Of a stretch of DNA of 42,643 bases, positions 41,289-42,643 are shown piece by piece. Under the pieces are notes generated by a model, which was not told where the DNA came from, did not search any database, and saw only the letters and a list, made by a program, of their open reading frames with translations. The DNA comes from Prevotellaceae bacterium UBA6974. Lineage in GTDB: Bacteria; Bacteroidota; Bacteroidia; Bacteroidales; Bacteroidaceae. The stretch is taken from assembly GCA_002450165.1 (NCBI GenBank), contig DJYQ01000002.1, positions 1 to 42,643 of the forward strand, written 5' to 3'. The first letter of the stretch is position 1; each line of letters begins with the position of its first letter. The position numbers and the translations under genes are program-made.

Positions 41289-41939
41289 ATGGACCGATAC
41301 ATACTGTTTCTACTCAACGGTTGCGACAACAAGTTCATGGACAGCATCATGATATCCCTGTCCTCTACCACCACATGGACGCTAATGCTACTCGTCACCA
41401 TCTATATCATATCCAAGGACCGCCAGATATCCCAATCCCTGCCCATGCTACTCGGCATAGCACTATGCATACTCTTTGCCGACCAGATAACATCCACCCT
41501 GTTAAAACCATACTTCCACCGCCTGCGTCCCAGTCTGGAACCAGACATCATGTACAGCCTGCGTATTCCAGCAGGCCGTGGTGGCGGCTACAGCTTTCCC
41601 AGCTCACACGCAGCCAATGTCTTTGCAGTAGCCGCATACCTCTCCCTCGTATTTCGCCACAGGATAACCACCATATCCCTATATGTATGGGCATTACTCG
41701 TCGGTATCAGCCGCATATACCTGGCAATGCACTATCCCAGTGACGTCCTGTGCGGGACAGCCATAGGCATTCTCACAGGCTTCACAGTATATTATGCAGG
41801 CACATATATTATCAAGCGCTACTATCCCACAAGACACAAATACTACAGCAACGCATTCACCCGGTCAGGATTTGCCGTCACCGACATGTACCTGCTACTT
41901 GCATCAATGTATATGACCCTGCTGTGGATAGTTATATAG
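41289..41939 (+). CDS. PAP2-family lipid phosphatase
   Basis: 216 residues, six membrane helices. The three phosphatase motifs are present: KPYFHRLRP (motif 1), YSFPSSHAANVFA (motif 2, PSSH rather than PSGH) and SRIYLAMHYPSDVLCG (motif 3). Related enzymes dephosphorylate undecaprenyl diphosphate or lipid A. The choice cannot be made here. It follows the bat operon closely on the same strand. Confidence 0.9.
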   Translation: MDRYILFLLNGCDNKFMDSIMISLSSTTTWTLMLLVTIYIISKDRQISQSLPMLLGIALCILFADQITSTLLKPYFHRLRPSLEPDIMYSLRIPAGRGGGYSFPSSHAANVFAVAAYLSLVFRHRITTISLYVWALLVGISRIYLAMHYPSDVLCGTAIGILTGFTVYYAGTYIIKRYYPTRHKYYSNAFTRSGFAVTDMYLLLASMYMTLLWIVI

Positions 41940-41968
41940 GGCACACAGAGCAATTACAGGTAACGAAA

Positions 41969-42244
41969 TCAAAACTCAAACTTTTCCAGTTTCAGTTCAC
42001 CGCACGCCTCCATACAGCTTACATACTGGGCAAATTCGTCCGTCTTGCTATGCGCATCCAGCGATGCCTGGTCAGCCCACGTCTCGCAAATCATGAACAC
42101 ATCCTTGCGCGTAGCACTCTCAAACACATCATACGCAATACAACCACCATGCTTCTGACTTGCTGCAGTCAGCAGTATAGCTGCCTCCAACGCCTCGTTG
42201 TAATGACCCTTTTTTGCCTGGAAGAAACAATTCAATCTAATCAT
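41969..42244 (-). CDS. Small antibiotic-biosynthesis-monooxygenase-type protein
   Basis: 91 residues, a dimeric alpha-beta barrel fold of the ABM/YgiN type: MIRLNCFFQAKKGHYNEALEA start, then KHGGCIAYDVFE, FMICETWADQASLDAHSKTDEF. Some members are quinol monooxygenases, others bind haem. Monocistronic, convergent with the PAP2 gene, and preceded by a TAATTTTG box on its strand at 42289-42296. Confidence 0.85.
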   Translation of the reverse strand: MIRLNCFFQAKKGHYNEALEAAILLTAASQKHGGCIAYDVFESATRKDVFMICETWADQASLDAHSKTDEFAQYVSCMEACGELKLEKFEF

Positions 42245-42376
42245 AACAATTATACTATTTCAGATTATAAATACAGCATTCACACCAACAAAATTACCTA
42301 TAACTGCCGTTTTTAGCCCAATCCGACAGGCAACTATTTGCCATTACAACAAATTTTGATTTTTTTTGCCCGTTTG

Positions 42377-42408
42377 TTTGGTTGTTTCACAAAATCGCCT
42401 TATCTTTG
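42377..42408 (+). promoter_or_regulatory. Promoter of the tRNA genes
   Basis: TTTG at 42377-42380, a 20-nt spacer, TATCTTTG at 42401-42408. This is a full Bacteroidetes-type promoter and would drive tRNA-Gly and tRNA-Leu. Confidence 0.85.
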
Positions 42409-42461
42409 CACAGCAATTCGGCGGAAAAGCAATAACCACCAACATTGAAATACTACAAGAT

Positions 42462-42534
42462 GCGGAAATAGCTCAGTTGGTAGAGCACAACCTTGCCAAG
42501 GTTGGGGTCGCGAGTTCGAGTCTCGTTTTCCGCT
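42462..42534 (+). tRNA. tRNA-Gly(GCC)
   Basis: 73 nt. The acceptor stem GCGGAAA/TTTCCGC, D arm GCTC...GAGC, anticodon arm CAACC-TTGCCAA-GGTTG with anticodon GCC, and T arm GCGAG-TTCGAGT-CTCGT all pair. CCA is not encoded. Confidence 0.95.
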
Positions 42535-42557
42535 CTTTGAGCAAAACGAGCTCAAGG
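42535..42557 (+). other. Hairpin between tRNA-Gly and the repeated 3' end
   Basis: CTTTGAGC (42535-42542) pairs with GCTCAAGG (42550-42557) around a seven-base loop, with one G-T pair. It starts one base after the tRNA and may be a processing signal. No T run follows. Confidence 0.5.
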
Positions 42558-42598
42558 TTCTAAAAGCATCGAGTCTCGTTTTCCGCTCTAATAAATTT

Positions 42599-42643
42599 GC
42601 CCAAGTGGCGGAATTGGTAGACGCGCACGTTTCAGGTGCGTGT
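42599..42643 (+). tRNA. tRNA-Leu(CAG), cut by the window end
   Basis: GCCCAAGTGGCGGAATTGG matches the 5' half of class II leucine tRNAs. The anticodon arm CACGT-TTCAGGT-GCGTG gives anticodon CAG. The variable arm and 3' part lie outside the window. Confidence 0.88.

Larger units (their letters stand above)
42421..42589 (+). repeat. Duplicated tRNA-Gly ends flanking the tRNA gene
   Basis: The last 21 bases of the tRNA-Gly end region (42516-42536) recur exactly at 42569-42589. Upstream, GCGGAAAA (42421-42428) repeats the tRNA 5' end (GCGGAAAT) and is complementary to the TTTTCCGC of both copies. So outer 5' and 3' acceptor-like ends bracket the complete gene. Confidence 0.75.

Noticed and set aside
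42421..42589. Prophage or island attachment site at tRNA-Gly
   Set aside because: The two copies are only 53 bp apart and no integrase or island genes lie between or near them, so no element is present in the window.

Overview
The window looks like chromosomal DNA of a Bacteroidales bacterium, most likely Prevotella-like. The evidence is gene content (HU-related histone-like proteins, DUF4301, a TamA-like lipoprotein, the complete Bat aerotolerance operon, a single-chain L-serine dehydratase) and promoters of the Bacteroidetes type (TTTG, about 20 nt, TAnnTTTG). About 37 protein genes, one complete tRNA gene and one tRNA gene cut by the window edge can be supported. I see no prophage, integrase, transposase or CRISPR array, so this is mostly core genome.

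Layout. 1-4.1 kb, minus strand: an HU-like protein with a C-terminal helix-turn-helix and an unusual operator-like repeat array upstream; the two-subunit indolepyruvate oxidoreductase iorAB, which carries four copies of a small palindromic repeat, three inside iorA and one in iorB; and a CinA/PncC-type amidohydrolase. 4.2-10.9 kb, plus strand: a TolC / HlyD / two-permease efflux cluster with no visible ATPase, then a GNAT acetyltransferase and a cupin-phosphomannose isomerase fusion, with start/stop overlaps. 10.9-13.3 kb, minus: a TonB-dependent receptor. 13.4-20.25 kb, plus: a Rossmann/DUF2520 protein, a KdsC-like phosphatase, Maf, a lipoprotein, serine dehydratase, an unknown acidic protein and TamL. 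20.2-27.3 kb, minus: a probable operon of a RelA-type synthetase, an S9 peptidase and MutS2. 27.6-32.8 kb, plus: DUF4301, FtsY, RimO, HU, and an HU-domain protein with a transmembrane anchor. 32.9-41.9 kb, plus: MoxR, DUF58, an extra membrane protein, BatA, BatB, BatC, BatD, BatE and a PAP2 phosphatase. The right end holds a small monooxygenase, tRNA-Gly(GCC) and the start of tRNA-Leu(CAG).

How the genes work together. MoxR/DUF58/BatA-E should form one envelope-associated complex: AAA+ ATPase, VWA proteins and TPR/SH3 proteins. TolC/HlyD/permeases form a trans-envelope exporter that probably borrows an ATPase encoded elsewhere. KdsC belongs to Kdo/LPS precursor supply, and TamL to outer-membrane assembly.

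The most unusual items are: (i) four tandem 21-bp TTC-N9-GAA units just upstream of a canonical promoter for the HU-helix-turn-helix gene; (ii) four copies of a 31-44 bp palindromic element, all read through in frame by the ior genes; (iii) a membrane-anchored HU protein; (iv) a RelA with an eroded, shortened hydrolase domain; (v) duplicated tRNA-Gly ends flanking the tRNA gene; (vi) a change in strand composition (G/T-rich plus strand to A/C-rich) near 18-20 kb that could mark a replication-arm boundary.
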